A stretch of DNA of 64,000 nucleotides from Syncephalastrum monosporum B8922 (lineage: Eukaryota > Mucoromycota > Mucoromycetes > Mucorales > Syncephalastraceae): positions 248,001-312,000 of the forward strand of contig JNEN01001230.1 of the NCBI GenBank assembly GCA_000697355.1, read 5' to 3'. Under the pieces are notes generated by a model. It worked only from the letters and a program-made list of their open reading frames with translations, was not told where the DNA came from and searched no databases. Below, in pieces: positions 1-13,552 of the stretch (positions are counted from its first letter, which is position 1; every line of letters begins with the position of its first letter). The translations under genes and the position numbers were made by a program.

Positions 1-197
1 ACCCCGTCTTCATCACCATGATGATTGTTCTCGGCTCCTCACCTACGGCGATCAATCTCGTCCAGATCACGCAAGTCAACGGGATATTCGAGGAAGAAAT
101 GTTGCGCATGTTGTTTTGGAGCTACGGCGTCATTTGTGTTCCCGTGTGCACTCTCCTTGTGTTTGTGGCGCTAAGTATTGTTGATAAGCTTGTATGA
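1..197 (+). CDS. C-terminus of auxin-efflux-carrier-like (PIN-like) membrane transporter, 5' partial
   Basis: The reading frame is open from the left edge to TGA at 195-197, giving about 64 residues. It contains a segment SPTAINLVQIT followed by a charged stretch and a last hydrophobic helix ending VALSIVDKLV. The SPTA...NL..ITQ arrangement before the final helix is typical of the membrane-transport family PF03547 (auxin efflux carriers and fungal Ecm3/YLR152C-like proteins). These proteins sit in the ER or plasma membrane with about ten helices. Only the last one or two helices are inside the window, so substrate and length cannot be judged. The family is recognised from the motif; the rest is inference. 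Confidence 0.6.
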   Translation, partial: PVFITMMIVLGSSPTAINLVQITQVNGIFEEEMLRMLFWSYGVICVPVCTLLVFVALSIVDKLV

Positions 198-1150
198 CCT
201 ATCCCTGCACTTGATCTTTGATCCCTCTCCATCTGGCATACTGTTCCAAATTGCATACCCTACCTCTTAAATTTGAGCTTCCCGTGCTGTAAATACTGCA
301 TACGCATACACGCATACTTTCATGAATAACATCCTTTGTGTTTGCATGTTGCATGAGATGAACTTTTATCACTTTCGCCTGTTGTTTCAGATCTTTGTTA
401 CAGATCTTGTTGTCAGTCAGATGACCGTGTGCCAGCGCGGCATTTGGCTTCATGTTGGACAATGCACGTTCAATACCATGCTTCAGTAGCATTTGGACTC
501 GATGGCCTCTCTACACAGACTGCATGGCCATGCGATGCATGCACTGGTTTTTTGATTATGGCGCTTTTGCTCTTGTCATGCACTTCGCCCTTGGAAGAGA
601 TAATGACACTCAAAGTCGTATCTACGTGGTATGCTGATAATGAAAGGCTGTTTGTTTGGCATAAGCAGCGAATCCCTAAATTTTCTGAATGATTATTGTT
701 TTGAGACACAAAGGTGACATCGCACAGCAACAAACAGAGTAACATCCTTTTTTTTTTTTTTTGCATCTACTGTTTATTTGCTCGATGCAAGGTCCACATG
801 ACATGCGCACATTGGGCGACACACTGGGTTCGCGGGAGTTTCCTTTTTACTGGCCACGTAACTTGCATGAGGTACGTCAAAAAAGGAGAACTCAAACCCA
901 ACTTGATAAGGTATCCAATTTTCTACCAATAAATCAACTCTATAGACATATAATGAGAACAGCGACTATAGTCTTGAAGGACATGGTACGCTATCTTTGA
1001 CGAAAGTGCATGATATAAGCATGGGTTCTTTATCATTGCGCTTTAGGAAGTAGATTCGGAAGCTCAAATTAACTGGGCATTTCAAGGAAAGGATGAAGCT
1101 TCTTTCACTTTCCAGAGAAACACAAGCAGAATTCCCCTGGTTCCATCGCC
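198..1150. other. Intergenic, no gene seen
   Basis: There is no convincing gene here. The open frames are short and overlap in several phases. A run of about 14 T lies near 749-762. The segment just before 1151 should hold the promoter of the cyclin gene, but I see no clear TATA box. Confidence 0.5.
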
Positions 1151-2389
1151 ATGGATCAGGTAACTCGGATACTCATGACCTGATTGCAGCAGCAGCAGAG
1201 CAGTGTAACTCACCGTGATATGCACAGTGGCTATTTACTAGAGAAGAGCTGCAGACAGCAATGCCATCTATAAGTAAAGATCGCATGTCCGCCGATGAGG
1301 AACAGCAGCGTCGATACGTCAGTTGCATGCTTATCCAGACCGTTGGCTGTCGTTTAGGACTGTATGTATCACTAATGCTATCCATTCACTGTAGAAAGTG
1401 GGATAGGGTATGCGTCTCATTCTATTTTTTGTTTCAAGGTCGCCCATTGCAATTGCAACTGCAACGACATTCTTCCACCGGTTCTACACTCGCTACTCGT
1501 TTCATGATTTCAATTTCGAGGTACACTAGGCCGAGCTGCTGCAGATTCTCCGCACCAAAGCGTCACACTGAGATGGGAGAGTAGTATATCGCAGGGACTT
1601 GCGTGTTTCTGGCGTGCAAAGTGGAGGAAGCTCACCGAAAGCTGAGCGACGTCATTGCTGCTGCTGTAGCATTCAAATATGGCACAGAAAATCACAGCAA
1701 GGAGAAAGGCAGAGTAAGTAACAGAGAGTCGGACACGATCAGCGGGACGAAAAAGATTAAGCAGCATCGACGTCTAGGTGTTCACTGAATGGCGGGAAGC
1801 TATACTTTCACACGAAGTCTTGGTCATGGAGACACTTTGCTTTGACTTCGCTATCCAACATCCACAATATTACCTCTATGAGTTTGCTGAAGAGTTGAAG
1901 AGTATGTGAGAAATGTTTGCAGATGGATGCGAGTTAATCAGTCACGATAGCATCGACAGATGTGCTAGAGTGTGCAAGCGCACTTGCATTTGACAGGTAT
2001 GCTAGAGACGCCATAGGGCTGCTTCATTGCGTATCACGTGAGGGCTTATATTTAAAACTTGTATGCTAGCGCACGTTTACCACTTTGCCTTATGTACAAA
2101 CCTCAGCCGATTGCAGCTGCTTGTATGACACTCGCCTATAGAACAAATGGTTTAGAGCTTCCTTTTGATGATAGTGAGAATGGCAGATGGTCCTCTCTTC
2201 TGCAAAAGGAGTGTGATGTGATTGAAGGTAAGTGATTTCACTCCTGCGGCTGTGTGTGAGAGAGAGAGAGAGACTGGTATAACTGATGATCTCTCTTATT
2301 CCTTCTTGACAACAGAAATTATGTACGAAATCATGATGGTCTATCGAAGGTCAGAATCACACATTAATTCTGGGAGGCGAAGAAGTTGA
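1151..2389 (+). CDS. Cyclin K / Ctk2 / Pch1-like transcriptional cyclin
   Basis: Eight exons give 248 residues. Introns are 1160-1227, 1362-1438, 1521-1584, 1714-1777, 1902-1959, 1997-2069 and 2228-2315, all GT-AG. The protein opens with MDQWLFTREEL, matching the QW.F..E.L start of cyclins K, T and L. The first cyclin box follows, with HRFYTRYSFHDF and then FLACKVEEAHRKL, the most diagnostic cyclin motif. A second, more divergent box contains LCLMYKPQPIAAA. Such cyclins bind CDK9/12-type kinases and act on the RNA polymerase II C-terminal domain in the nucleus. The exact subtype (K, Ctk2 or L) is not settled. The tail after the second box is short and has no Arg/Ser domain, which argues against cyclin L. 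The first exon is only 9 nt, so the start is the least certain part. Confidence 0.85.
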
Positions 2390-2469
2390 GAAAAGCAGCA
2401 GCTCAAGCAACGCACGCAAGAGTCAAGTCCTGCTTTGCTATTCATCACTGTTCTTTATCGCGGCATATC

Positions 2470-2600
2470 CTCCTACATATCCTACACATATCATACACAT
2501 ATTGTACACATATCATACACCATACTCGTACACATGCACATGCATATCAACATATACCCAGGCACATAGTACAATATACGGTACAGCACAATACAGCACA
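2470..2600. repeat. Degenerate CACATAT-type simple repeat
   Basis: Just after the cyclin gene lies a stretch of loosely repeated units around ACACATATCATAC, with CA and TA steps throughout. It is intergenic between the cyclin 3' end and the convergent TMEM234-like gene. No protein or RNA function is visible. Confidence 0.6.
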
Positions 2601-2674
2601 ACACGCATTCGACTTGTATTTCAATTAAAAAACATATGTAAAACTTCATCTTGGATTCTGAGTAGCCGTTCAAT

Positions 2675-3379
2675 TTATTTGCTGTAGACGCAGATAATAT
2701 TGCCAATGATGATAAGAAGCATACCAAGCCAGGTGTCTGGTGTTTGAAAATCAATCAACCATCAGTCATTGGGTGTTGTCCGCATCTGGCGACTTTGCGT
2801 TACCTTTCCCACCAAACTCTTCTCCAAGCAAGAATCCGGTCACGAGGGAGAAGATGAACGTCAGTGAATTGGTGACCGGAACCGCAAGAGACATTTCTGT
2901 GTTCGGAACGTGTAAGATGGTTCCCAATGACAGTGAGATGAATTCAATCTACTTGTACCTGATTTGCCGAGGGTATAATAGTAGACGACAGAACCGCTCA
3001 AGTTGAGGGCGAGCGGTATGATATACTGTATTATGATGATGATGTTATAATATAGAGTTTGGGTCATGTGCCTTTCTTTTTTCCTGATTGTCTTTCCGTA
3101 TTGCATTCTTTACTCACTTTGGGGCGTGTCAGTAGAAAGCGCATCTCGGCCAGCCACCTGCGTATGCCATCGTTCGGGTACTGTCGCGATACAGCGTCGA
3201 GTCCAGTCGTACCGGACTTGATGAGAGGGTTGGTCGAACCCCACAGGAAAGCGACCGCGATGAAGCCAGCAGCACTTACTGGAAAAGACGGTGGTGCGGA
3301 AACACAGTCGTGTTATTATAAATACTATTGTAAGATCGATGCGCAGAGAGTACGTACATAACGGGTCGGAACCATGCAT
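2675..3379 (-). CDS. TMEM234-like small multi-pass membrane protein (SLC35/EamA-related)
   Basis: Five exons give 134 residues. Introns are 3357-3279, 3117-3026, 2958-2897 and 2803-2737. The N-terminal helix carries FLWGSTNPLIKSG. A middle helix reads LNLSGSVVYYYTL, then LAVPVTNSLTFIFSLVTG and GEEFGGKDTWLG, and a final hydrophobic helix ends in YSK. This order matches TMEM234 proteins, half-size relatives of the drug/metabolite transporter superfamily that have four helices. The biochemical role of the family is poorly known. The ATG at 3379 was chosen because only this frame joins exon 2 correctly. The gene is convergent with the cyclin gene. Confidence 0.85.
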
Positions 3380-3529
3380 ACTAAGACAAAAAAGAAGGGG
3401 AAAAATGGAGAATCGACTTTATCTGATTTTTTATTTCCTCTCTTTTCTGTTTGGTCTGCTTGCATAAACCGGGAAGGCCAATAAAACGACTACCACGACT
3501 AGTGTTTCTCTTATTCTTCTGTCCTTGCT

Positions 3530-3989
3530 ATGGCTGAACACGATCACAACATGGACGACCTGGAATCAGCGCGTCTTCTCGATGACCATTACAGATCGCT
3601 TGAAGAACGTGCCGCACTGAGCTTACTCTGGTTTTGGCGCTTTTGTATTTTTGGCATCGTGGGTTCCTGCAGTCTGAGAGTTTCCCAGCATATTTTGCGT
3701 TCGGTATTTACCGGTAAGAGTCATACTTCTGCTGTGTACAGTCGCTGTATACTTACCAGTATACGTACCTTGCCCTCCTGTGCTCTGTCTTGCAGAGTCT
3801 TCGTGGTACCGTTATCTGTCCCTTTTCTTTCTTGAGTTGGTCGTCTATACCCTGATGCTTGTCATCGTCGGCTCCTGCCTTGGCCAGTGGCGATTTTTCT
3901 GCGGCGTGGCTCTGCGCATGTGGGGCTGGCTTCTTCCTTCAAGTGCAAAAGAACGATACCGTAGGGCTCTGTTTGGTTCAGCAGACTAA
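3530..3989 (+). CDS. Small predicted multi-pass membrane protein, unknown function
   Basis: Two exons (intron 3714-3795) give 125 residues. The N-terminus is acidic and polar. Hydrophobic segments follow at about residues 33-52 (WFWRFCIFGIVGS), 68-90 (LSLFFLELVVYTLMLVIVG) and 95-107, and the tail is basic. I do not recognise the family. Intron phase and clean splice sites support it as a real gene. It is head-to-head with the TMEM234-like gene across about 150 bp, which may serve as a shared promoter, and convergent with the Met17 gene. Confidence 0.7.
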
Positions 3990-4118
3990 AACGCCATCCT
4001 CTGCGCGTGTATGGTAGTGGTATATACGCATTTATTGTCCAAGAGCCAGCTTTATGTATACCATTTACAGTGTACCAGAACATATATCCTCTATACTTTA
4101 CATAATGTGCTTCATGAT

Positions 4119-7107
<2,989 letters not shown>

Positions 7108-8585
7108 ATGGGCAACCGACTTTCGACACCTGGATTGAAGCGACGTACTGCCGCGATGGACAACATGAAACGGACACGACGGCCACCATCTCCACCGGCG
7201 ACCAACTCGCTGGGTGCTGCGTCGGGCGAGTCGTCTAGTCCTGACTCCACCTTTGAGAGTATTATTCGTCACGGCAGGAAGTACCAGAACTATAGCGATT
7301 CCACGTACTGGTTGCCAAGTGACGATGAGGAAATGGACCGTCTGGTTGGGGTATGTTACTCTTCGCCGTGCTTTATGTATCGAGTGTCTTTTGGTATTTT
7401 TTCTAAACACCGCGTCTCTCTAGCAACACTTTGCGATCAAAGCACTTTATGACGGGTAAACTTGCCAGAGCAATATGGTGTGCGATATACTAACCCATGT
7501 ACCAGGAATATTATTAAGGAGGCCATCCCGCTTATACCACTCCACAGCGGTGCTCAGATTCTGGATGTAGGCTGCGGTCCGGGAACATGGATTATGGTAT
7601 GTGCGCGCTTGCTCTTCCCCTCCCCTTTGCAGACGTCTCCCCCTTGCCTTGCTTCTTTACCGTCCACGCACACACGCGTGTGCTTGTATGTATGCACATG
7701 TGCTTGTATGTACGCGTGTGTACACTCTTGCGTGGAGGAGCAACTGAAAGAGGCTTCCAGAACGTGAAACGGATATAGTTTATTAAAGTTCATGGTCATT
7801 TTAGGACGTGGCAACTGAGTATCCCGAAAGCGAATTCACGGGCATCGACATGTGTCCTGTTTTCCCCACCGACATCCGGCCCCCTAATGTGAAGTTCCAA
7901 TATGGCAACGTCATGGAACGTCTCCCCTTTGATGACAACACATTCGATTTGATCAACATGCGATTTTTTATTCTTGCCCTTAAGAAAGAGGACTGGGATG
8001 TCGTTCTTCCAGAATTACATCGCATTTTAAAACCCGGCGGTGTCCTGCAGTCGCTCGAGTCGAGCATGCTTGAGACTGGGACAGATTTTATTCGTCATGC
8101 AGGAAAAATGTGTAAGTGCCTTTTGTCTATGGTAAGATGCTTTCTCTTCTGTCCTCTTTTCTTACCCTTGTTTCGACGTAGTCAAAGATATAATGATCGA
8201 CCGAGAGCAAGAACCATACATTGCCAGTAAGCTCGGTGGTATTCTGGAGCGGAACAGCTTCAAGGTTGTGGAAGAGGTGACCCGGGATGCCTTTCTGAGT
8301 AAGCAAATCCATCATTACATACGAGACAATAATAAGGAGAAGAGAGCTGACTTTGTAATCCATCATTTTATAGGCAGGAAAGACAAAGTGAACCGTGAGT
8401 TCCTATGGGATATGGTGAACATTTTCAAGGGTGCACAACCATTTCTGGCAGAAAAACTCGGCATCACCGAAGCGGAATTCCCCACCTTTTTGGAAAAGTT
8501 CTGTGCAGAGTGTAAACAGACTGTACCCGAAGAAGCCATCTGGACGATCACCATATACATATCGCAGAAGCTGCCTTTATCATAA
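7108..8585 (+). CDS. SAM-dependent class I methyltransferase
   Basis: Six exons give 333 residues. Introns are 7351-7423, 7456-7505, 7597-7804, 8112-8181 and 8299-8373. After a disordered Ser/Pro/Arg-rich start of about 60 residues, the Rossmann fold begins. Motif I is LDVGCGPGTW. An acidic residue follows in FTGIDMCPVFP, then FQYGNVMERLPF, FDLINMRFF and the post-motif LHRILKPGG. The pattern resembles the Methyltransf_25/UMTA-like proteins that are numerous in Mucoromycota. The substrate is unknown. The third intron is unusually long (208 bp) and carries TG-rich low-complexity sequence. The last intron is 75 bp without an in-frame stop, so a retained-intron form with 25 extra residues is possible. 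Confidence 0.85.
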
Positions 8586-9383
8586 GCGTTTGTGCGCTAT
8601 CTTCTCCTTAAAGTCCCTCATCTTCGCGCACCACACACACACTCTCGTATTCCACTATACACAAATTTGCTCCCGTCTCCTTACCGCCTTCCTACCCAGC
8701 CGTATCGCTCTTCTCTCTTCAGTGTCCGCTTGCCCCACCCTTCCTTGGATCCCCTGCATACAGTTACCAACCCTATTACGCACCCTTTGATTTTTCTGAA
8801 CATTTTTTTTTTTTTTGCACTTCTGCGCCATGTCAAGCCAGTCAATATCTTCGACCCTTATATAAATTAATGCCAAAGGAATATATATAAAATTCTATAT
8901 ATAGAGAGCGCTGCTAATTGGTATCTACTTCACCGGTCTCAAATTGGACACGTAATCTCATCTCGTAGTGCTTGTAAAACTCGAGCCCAGGTTAATCGAT
9001 GGCTATAATCGTAAAGTTGGTTGAGTTTCACGCCAACGACAGTATAAGCTTTGTCCTTATTTACGCCAGAACTACAACTACACGGCGCCAGATCAGCGAC
9101 GCTAAGACCAGACGGTACGTGTGCATACTGCATGCTGCATACTGCATGCAGTACGAGAATGATCTTGCTTTCGTCTTTATTTTTCTTCTTCTTTTTGAGT
9201 CTCATCTGACGGGTTCTTTTATTCAGACGTTTGATTGCTTCATGATACTTATTTATATCCCAAACATAAGGTCCACAGTACGAAGGGGAGAGAGAAAGCG
9301 CATATATAATGCTCTGCGCTGTCACCTTAACCTACAGAAAGACAGTACTTACTAGGATCAATGGGATTCATACATAGACCAAT
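8586..9383. other. Convergent 3' region, no gene supported
   Basis: This lies between the 3' ends of the methyltransferase and bZIP genes. It has a pyrimidine-rich stretch at 8590-8720, a T run near 8803-8816, an AT-rich stretch at 8860-8910, and a direct GCATACTGCATGCTGCATACTGCATG-type repeat near 9121-9150. A minus-strand open frame of 128 codons covers 8939-9325, but it lacks motifs and its codons look random. Confidence 0.45.
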
Positions 9384-10198
9384 TTACTTGCCTAGATACG
9401 CCTTGACTTGTCCATCATTGTCGACAAACGTGTCGGGGCCGAATTCTAAAGAAGAAAAGAGAGAATCTGCCTAGGATCATTGTTCTTTTTTCTCTACACA
9501 TGTCTTCCGGGGAAAAAGACTCGCCTGTTGATCGCGGTAACTGAGGGAACAGTGCCTGATAGAGTATCGCTGTATCTTCTGAATGAGATATCGGCCGGTA
9601 GAGGTCATCTGATGGAGAAGAGGGCACTACATGAGGAAGGCAGGTCAATGAATACAAGAAGCAACCAGAAATATACACGTACGAGTGGTCGGTGAAGGTG
9701 ATGTGGAGGGTGTCGCTGTTGAGAAGGTAGAGGAAGAAGGGGAAGTCAAGGAGTGCAAGGAAGTAGCATCGGCTGATAAGGACGGCAAGGCGGAAAGGGT
9801 GTCCGTTGCCGTTGCCGTTGTCGCTGCCGCGAGCAGGCGCTGGTTCTCTGTGACAACTGCAGCAAGTAATTGCCGAAGTGCTAAAGATTCAGTGGTCAAT
9901 TGCGCACAGTGCTGCTCAGCCTGTTCCGCACGTTTGCTTGTATTCCGGTTGCTCTCCTGAGAAAACACATTTCAGCATTGGCCAACAAAAGTCACGAGTT
10001 CTGACTTACCTGAAGCTCCCGTATGATGGCCTCCAGTTCAACTACTGTGTTCTCTAGTGTGGAAGTGTATTGGCTGCGCCGCTCTCGAAAGGCGGCTTGA
10101 GCTAATCGGTTTCTATCCTTGCGCTGTTCTGCTGTAAAAATGCGGTGGCGGCCACCCTGGGATCGCTTCATAGATTCGGTTGATTGGATCGTCGCCAT
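9384..10198 (-). CDS. bZIP transcription factor, Yap-like
   Basis: The N-terminal part is firm: exon 10198-10010, intron 10009-9957, exon 9956-9683. The basic region is RKDRNRLAQAAFRERR, with the NxxAQxxFR signature of fungal Yap/Pap1-type bZIPs. A leucine-zipper-like coiled coil crosses the intron. A region rich in Thr, Ser and Ala follows. Such proteins are nuclear DNA-binding dimers, often in stress responses. The 3' end is less sure. The best in-frame model uses introns 9682-9627 and 9524-9446 (the latter with a GC donor) and stops at 9384, giving 208 residues with an acidic end containing FVDNDGQVKAYLG. A shorter version ending near 9415 is also possible. No Cys-rich Yap1 redox domain is visible. 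Confidence 0.75.
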
Positions 10199-11552
10199 TA
10201 TGCAAAGAGGTAAGAATGTAAACGAAGTAGTAAACTGCGCTGTTGGTTGCCCTGGCTATCGCCGCCTACTTATATAGTTGTTTAAACTCGTTTCCGATTG
10301 GTCATCACTTCACAATCAGCTAACCCAGCTCAATTGTCCTTCGTTCTATTTCTCTCATCTCACACTATATACAGTTTCCTTTCATGAATGAAATGATAAC
10401 GGCCAGGTGTTATCATGGAATTAGAAGATCATCTATCTTGTCACAAATTTTCCTCCTCAATGTCTATGGACAAACGAGTCTTCCGTGATAGTTTAGTCGT
10501 GTGCGTTCCCGTTGTGAGTGTAACCTCGCCTTTTTTACCCACTACGGCAAATGTGATAAGATAAGAGGAAGCTCCATCGATCATAAATGAAGGTCGGAAA
10601 AGGTGGAGCTAATAAGCCCTCTTATCAGTAAAGTCTACAGCGGGTTACACGCATTCACATGAGCAAAAAATACAGTTCAGGTATAAGAAACATTGTTACT
10701 ACATCTGTCACAGTGCTTTATATTAACTAGCCTACGAAATTTCGTTCCGAAATCAGTTTTTGTGGACTACACTTCATTTTTATTATACATACCAGCTACC
10801 GGGACCGGGGTCGTCAATACACGCTCGCGGGGTGTCGGCCACTACTACCTCATCTAGACTGTGCAGCAGATATTATCAACCAAAAGCACTTACCGATGGG
10901 CGTGGGGCAGACATTTGGCGCTATGGCACATGTCTTTGGGGGGTAAGTTTTGACGGTGGTCCCGGCCACCGATAGCCGGCTAGTGGGTCGCGAACGGGAA
11001 GAAGGAGAGAGGGAGAACAAGCGGAGAGGAAGAAGAGCAAAGGAAGAGCGAAAAAGGAGTGGAACTGGAACGTGTGTTAATGTCTCATATTCAATGCATG
11101 GTCCTGAATCTGTTTCACTTACGGGCAGAGGAAAAAGCGGAAAAAAAACCTCTGATGGGAGGACAGCAAGCGGAAAGGAGGTGGAAGAGGTGCGAGCGGA
11201 AGAGAAGACAGGAGGAGAGGCGAGCAAGAAGACGGCAAGCTAAGTATACATTCAGAAGGAGGTTAGTGTTGTCCAAGACCACTATTGACGCGAGAACTTA
11301 CTATCATACACACCGGTGCAGTAGGGGGCGGGCAACCAATGGCAGAGGGACTTAAGAGAACGCAGTGGTCTATGTTGCACTTCTTATTAGTTTATACTTG
11401 TAACCAAAATCCTTTCATATATACTTGCCAGCGTAAGACTTGACCAGGGTAAAGAAGAAGAAGAAGAAAAGTAGACGTGAGAGAAAACAAAAGACCTTTT
11501 ATGAGAAAGAGCGCGTGTCAATCGATATTCATGCAAGAACACGGGCGGGCTG
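10199..11552. other. Long intergenic region upstream of the bZIP gene
   Basis: About 1.35 kb with no supported gene. A TATA-like TTATATAG lies near 10270 on the bZIP side. Positions 10985-11250 are strikingly purine-rich on the + strand (GAGGA and GGAAG runs), which explains the long Ser/Pro/Leu-rich shadow frames there. A second purine tract (AAGAAG) lies at 11450-11500. No RNA gene was recognised. Confidence 0.5.
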
Positions 11553-11870
11553 TGCCAATGGGAAAGGAGAAGTAAAAGATAAGGACCTGACAGGGATTGA
11601 CGTCGAGCTTTTTTCCAAGTTTCATAGGTTCCATTGGCTAACCAAGCTATCACGCAATCCAAGTTTTACCAATGGGGAAAAAGAGCCCAAAGATATGGTC
11701 CCTGACAGGTACTGACGTCAGGTATCTTTCGCGTTTCAGAGGATTCATTGGCCTGCTTTGCTTTCACGCGGCTCACCTTTACCAAGGACAAAGGGAAAAA
11801 GACCTTCATGAGGATTGATGTCAGGTACCGTTCACGTCTCAAAGTTGTCTACTTTGGCAGACGCCCTGCC
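11553..11870. repeat. Three degenerate tandem copies of a ~103-115 bp unit with CRE-like TGACGTC motifs
   Basis: Units start near 11553, 11666 and 11776. Each begins with a form of ACCAATGGG, passes through an A-rich stretch, then a CCTGACAGG-like block followed by TGACGTC or TGATGTC (11598, 11713, 11816). The first two then have a TTTC...AGG.TTCATTGGC block. The middle unit carries the full palindrome TGACGTCA. The copies are diverged but the order of blocks is kept. Confidence 0.6.
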
Positions 11871-11900
11871 CGGGAATTGAACCGGGGTCTTTTGTGTCTT
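11855..11900 (-). other. tRNA 3'-half-like remnant (T-arm and B box)
   Basis: On the minus strand the sequence GGTTCAATTCCCGGG matches a polymerase III B box and T arm. The T stem has one mismatch, and a CAGGGC-like acceptor strand follows. No D arm, A box or anticodon arm is found at the expected distance upstream on the minus strand, so this is not an intact tRNA gene. It lies at the end of the tandem repeat, which suggests a SINE-like or tRNA-derived fragment. Confidence 0.45.
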
Positions 11901-11971
11901 GCTTATGTAATTATGGATGTACGGAATATTAAGATTATTATATATTAATACTAAATCAACACATATGTTTT

Positions 11972-13417
11972 TTATTCGTATTTGGTCGGTACTGCCAGGA
12001 ATTCCGTCGAAGAGGCACCCAAAGTAATGTGCGAGTCAAGTGATGACTCCACCAGCGTCTGTGAATAATAACGGTTGTCCTGGTTTGCCACATCTACTTT
12101 CTGCAGTTTTTCGTCGTGGTACAACTGTTCTGATCCGGCTATGGTGGAAGCTCCGTCATCCTCTTGAACGGTGCCGAGATTAGGAGCACTGCCTGTCTTT
12201 GAGCATTTACTTGCGATCCAGTCGCGTGTAGCGTGAATCGCTAGCTGCAAAAAGTAGCATAAAATCACAATCACCGACACCGCAATATACCAGATGCTTG
12301 CTCTCGGTCCCTGGCTCCAATCCAAAAATGAGTAGACCCACCAATGTTCACTGTGATACCAAGGAAGATAGATTGAGAAGCTGCATTCGTTGAATAAGAG
12401 TGGCACTTACTTTGCGTATATCACAAATGTCAGCAGCATATATATCAAAACAAGGCCGAAGACAGGTATAACCATCTGTCGATAGAGCACCATTCGATTC
12501 ATGGTCACCTCGAACATCATAATAAAAAAGTTGGCGCCATGCATGGAGGCGGTGATCCACCAGTCATAGGTATCGACATTCTTGGCTATAAATGAATGTA
12601 TGTCAGCCTGGTGAGTGATATTTTCTTCTGTCTGGCATACTTTCTGCAGCAAGGAGTGTCCAGTAGACTAAGGGGGTGACAATGCTTACCAAGGATATTA
12701 GCTTCTCTCTTTGTTTGTGCATGTTGGATCAACTCGTCTTACTTGTATGTTACCACTGTAGAGTACAAGATGACGAATAAGTGATTGAGAAAGGAGGATT
12801 GGTCGAAAAAGGAGTGGAGTCGTCGACCTGTCGCAAGATACCGAGCATGATGAACACATACAGTCTGCAGGGTAAGCTTTTGTCAGTTCATCAATGTGCT
12901 TTACGCGAGAGGATGCATAATATAAGATACAGCAGAAAAAAAAATGAGGAGGCCCCTCATGAGAAGGGGTCTCCTTCTATCCTGAAAGGGGACTCGCTTT
13001 CACTGGGAGAAAAAAAGGTGGTGCTGCTGTTGCAGGTTTGGGGAGAAGTAGGGAGTTGCTGTATTTTGTTATCACCTGTGTAGTGATACAGCAGAAAAAA
13101 AAAAATGGAGGGTGCAAAGACGCGAGAGTTGGACGTACCACCAGATATGCATGGAGACCGAGGAAGGTGTAATGTGTAAAGTAGGCGAAATAATGCTGGA
13201 AGTCATCATGTATCATGTGCCACACAATATCTACGCCGAGTACTGATGTCGTGTACAAGACAAGCGGTATTCGGAGCCAAAGAAGCGTTTTTGAGGAGCA
13301 CAGATGGGATGTCACGGCGCGTTCAGGTTCGAATTGATCGAGGCGTAACCATCGTACAAAGGCTGAGTCAGAAGGCGCGCAACGATTCGCGTCGCAGGCA
13401 TGAAGTGATGGAACCAT
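11972..13417 (-). CDS. FAR-17a/AIG1- or rolling-stone-like multi-pass membrane protein
   Basis: Five exons give 332 residues. Introns are 13138-12865, 12742-12685, 12640-12586 and 12410-12351. The protein has about six hydrophobic segments. Landmarks are HDDFQHYFAYFTHYTFLGLHAYLV, NHLFVILYSTVVTY, WWITASMHGANFFIMMFEVTMNR and WWVYSFLDW. The spacing of W...HG.N....FE...NR and the following helices resembles fungal FAR-17a/AIG1 and rolling-stone-type proteins. AIG1 homologues hydrolyse fatty-acid esters of hydroxy fatty acids through Thr and His residues, but I cannot assign catalytic residues here. The tail of about 100 residues is polar and acidic. Intron 1 (274 bp) is long for this genome and holds two copies of GATACAGCAGAAAAAAA. 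Confidence 0.6.
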
Positions 13418-13552
13418 AGAAGCAAAGAAGAGCAAGGATCACGAACTGCTTGAAGAAGGCGGCAACTCATTTATTATCACTCCCTGGTCAAGGGGTTAGC
13501 TGGGTATTTTCAGGAACATTGTCTACTGCTAAAATTATATGTCTCTTTACTT

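Noticed and set aside
8939..9325. Minus-strand frame as a further 3' exon of the bZIP gene
   Set aside because: All acceptors that would join it to the preceding exon lead to an early stop, and the sequence has a lysine run and no motif.
10850..11243. Long frames on both strands, Ser/Pro-rich or Arg/Glu-rich
   Set aside because: They arise from a 250-bp purine-rich tract and have no splice signals or family match.
11855..11930. Complete tRNA gene
   Set aside because: Only the T arm and B box are present; no A box, D arm or anticodon loop at the right spacing.
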